Below, in pieces: positions 5,517 through 6,808 of a DNA stretch of 6,808 nucleotides. Within the stretch, counting starts at the first letter, position 1, and each line of letters starts with the position of its first letter. A program made the translations under genes and the position numbers. Source of the stretch: Clostridia bacterium (lineage in GTDB: Bacteria; Bacillota_A; Clostridia; Christensenellales; Aristaeellaceae); assembly GCA_017938785.1 (NCBI GenBank), contig JAGBAU010000192.1, forward strand, positions 1-6,808, written 5' to 3'. The notes beneath the pieces were generated by a model, which was given only the letters and a program-made list of their open reading frames with translations, made no database searches and had not been told where the DNA came from.

Positions 5517-6752
5517 ATGAAATTTCTTTCTCTTGAGTCACGATCTGAGCAGCGCGTAGGCTACCAGCAGCGAGTCAAAGAACAGAATATCAAGCGTGTT
5601 TTCGATCTTGTTCGTGCAGGGAAATGTGCATCCCGCGCCGAACTGGTGCGCACGATGCACCTGAGCGCAACTACGGTTTCAGCGCTTGTGGACGAATTGA
5701 ATGCCAAGGGGCTCATACTCGAGGCAGGTCCTTCTCTGACGCCGCTTCCGGGCAGGCGACCCATGAAGCTGCGCCTCAACCATGCCGGACATCAGCTCGC
5801 AATCTTCAGCCTCAGCCGCAGAGGCGTGCGCTTTCATCTGTATGATCTCGGCTGTCGTGTGCTGGAGACCTTCTTTGTGGAGCATCCCGCCGGCGCGACC
5901 GGAAAAAAGGATTTCGGCAGGGATTATGCAAGGCTGTTTGAAGATGTACTCCTGAAGCGTTCTCAGAAGTTCGATTCATCCAGTGCGCTGGTTATCGGCG
6001 TAAGCTTCCCGGGTATCTACCTGGAAGAAGAGAAAGCGTTTTATGTGGAAACGGCCATGGACGTTTCCATTTCGGAGCTTTCCATGCGTGAGCTTGAGCA
6101 GCGCCTTGGGATTCCGATCTTTTTTGCAAATGTTTCCATGTGCTATGCGTATGCTGAGAAAAAATACCTGGATGCATCGCTTGAACCTGAAGCTGAAACC
6201 AGGGATTTGATTTTCATCAATATCTGCGATGGCGTTGGCGCAGGCATTGTTTCAAACGGTAACATCCTGACCGGTCCCTACAATACGGCGGGTGAGTTTG
6301 GGCACATCTCCATCGATTTCCACGGCAGCCCCTGTAATTGCGGAAACCGCGGCTGTCTTGAGAATTATGTGAATCAAAATGCCATCCTGGAGAGTGTGGC
6401 AAGGGCATGCAGTGAAGCGCATGAGACCCTGCCGAAGAGCTTTGCAGATCTGAAAGGTATCTACGATCGAAACCCTGCTGCGCGCATGGTATTGGACGAG
6501 GTTGCTGAAAAGCTTGGAATTGGAATCTATACCATGATTTGTGCTACAGGAATACGGCGTATCGTTGTGGGCGGCGGTATTGAGATTCTCGGCGAAGGCT
6601 TCCTTGAACATCTGCGGAACTGCGCAAGCAAACGCCATCACCTGACGCGCCACATGCATATGAGCTATGCGCATGCGGGTGCTGACGGTGACAGTCTGGG
6701 ATTGGCGCACTATTTCCTTGATAAAGCCTACAGCATCACCATGCATGAATAA
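5517..6752 (+). CDS. ROK-family transcriptional regulator, NagC/Mlc/XylR type
   Basis: This 411-residue DNA-binding protein probably represses the divergent operon and its own gene until a sugar binds. Residues ~22-85 form a winged helix-turn-helix: RVFDLVRAGKCASRAELVRT, then a recognition helix around SATTVSALVDELNAKG (50-65), and a wing ending GRRP at 79-82. The ROK domain follows from about 92. GEFGH at 259-263 and CNCGNRGCLE at 273-282 give the ROK zinc ligands H263, C273, C275 and C280. The phosphate-binding DxGGT motif is replaced by FSLSRRGV at 97-104, as in NagC/Mlc, and the catalytic Asp position in the NDA-like motif reads NVS (205-207), with V206. It is therefore a sensor, not a kinase. 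ATG 5517 follows AAGG (5503-5506); the helix-turn-helix starts near residue 22, so no later start is sensible. Length is normal (NagC about 406). The effector is unknown. Confidence 0.94.
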   Translation: MKFLSLESRSEQRVGYQQRVKEQNIKRVFDLVRAGKCASRAELVRTMHLSATTVSALVDELNAKGLILEAGPSLTPLPGRRPMKLRLNHAGHQLAIFSLSRRGVRFHLYDLGCRVLETFFVEHPAGATGKKDFGRDYARLFEDVLLKRSQKFDSSSALVIGVSFPGIYLEEEKAFYVETAMDVSISELSMRELEQRLGIPIFFANVSMCYAYAEKKYLDASLEPEAETRDLIFINICDGVGAGIVSNGNILTGPYNTAGEFGHISIDFHGSPCNCGNRGCLENYVNQNAILESVARACSEAHETLPKSFADLKGIYDRNPAARMVLDEVAEKLGIGIYTMICATGIRRIVVGGGIEILGEGFLEHLRNCASKRHHLTRHMHMSYAHAGADGDSLGLAHYFLDKAYSITMHE

Positions 6753-6759
6753 TCCACTT

Positions 6760-6789
6760 AAAAACGCGCCTGAAGACAGGCGCGTTTTT
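6760..6789 (+). terminator. Strong intrinsic terminator after the regulator gene, possibly bidirectional
   Basis: CGCGCCTG (6765-6772) and CAGGCGCG (6777-6784) form an 8-bp G/C-rich stem around an AAGA loop. Flanking AAAAA (6760-6764) and TTTTT (6785-6789) extend the pairing to 13 bp and supply a U tract in either direction. It starts 8 bases after the stop codon (6750-6752), so it ends the regulator transcript and could also stop a convergent transcript from the right. Confidence 0.92.
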
Positions 6790-6808
6790 GTAGATTCATT
6801 CGAGATTC

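Noticed and set aside
6252..6746. A 164-codon minus-strand open frame inside the regulator gene
   Set aside because: It is antisense to the conserved ROK zinc region, has no ribosome binding site seen upstream, and would have to be transcribed through the terminator.
1..6808. CRISPR arrays, tRNA or rRNA genes, insertion sequences, phage genes or defence systems
   Set aside because: No spaced repeats, cloverleaf, transposase motif or terminal inverted repeats were seen. The window is almost fully accounted for by six genes and their control regions.

Overview
The window holds a carbohydrate-uptake and modification locus from what looks like an anaerobic member of the Bacillota (Clostridia). 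The inference rests on strong GGAGG-type ribosome binding sites, tightly packed genes, an RbsA/RbsC/RbsB-type ABC sugar importer, a NagC-like ROK regulator, cysteine-rich proteins and moderately G+C-rich coding DNA with an A+T-rich promoter region. Species cannot be named from the sequence alone.

Layout. Five genes lie head to tail on the minus strand. In order of transcription they are a zinc-dependent medium-chain dehydrogenase (5315 to 4302), a PIG-L/LmbE-family deacetylase (4224 to 3517), an RbsC-type permease (3446 to 2442), a double-cassette RbsA-type ATPase (2426 to 948) and an RbsB-type substrate-binding protein that starts at 888 and runs off the left edge, so its C-terminus and stop are missing. 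A divergent ROK-family regulator is encoded on the plus strand (5517 to 6752) and ends in a strong hairpin terminator. The only sizeable non-coding stretch is the 201-base divergent region 5316-5516. It holds a near-consensus promoter for the five-gene unit, a tandem 8-bp repeat over that promoter's -10 element, and a 19-bp near-perfect palindrome next to the likely promoter of the regulator gene.

How it may work together. The regulator probably senses a sugar and controls both transcription units. The ABC importer brings in a sugar or sugar conjugate, PIG-L could remove an N-acetyl group, and the dehydrogenase could oxidise a hydroxyl. No sugar kinase, isomerase or glycoside hydrolase is visible, so the visible genes fit a deacetylate/oxidise route better than classical phosphorylation, although further genes may lie beyond the left edge. 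The substrate is unknown. Each protein family is well known; what may be undescribed is the combination and its substrate.
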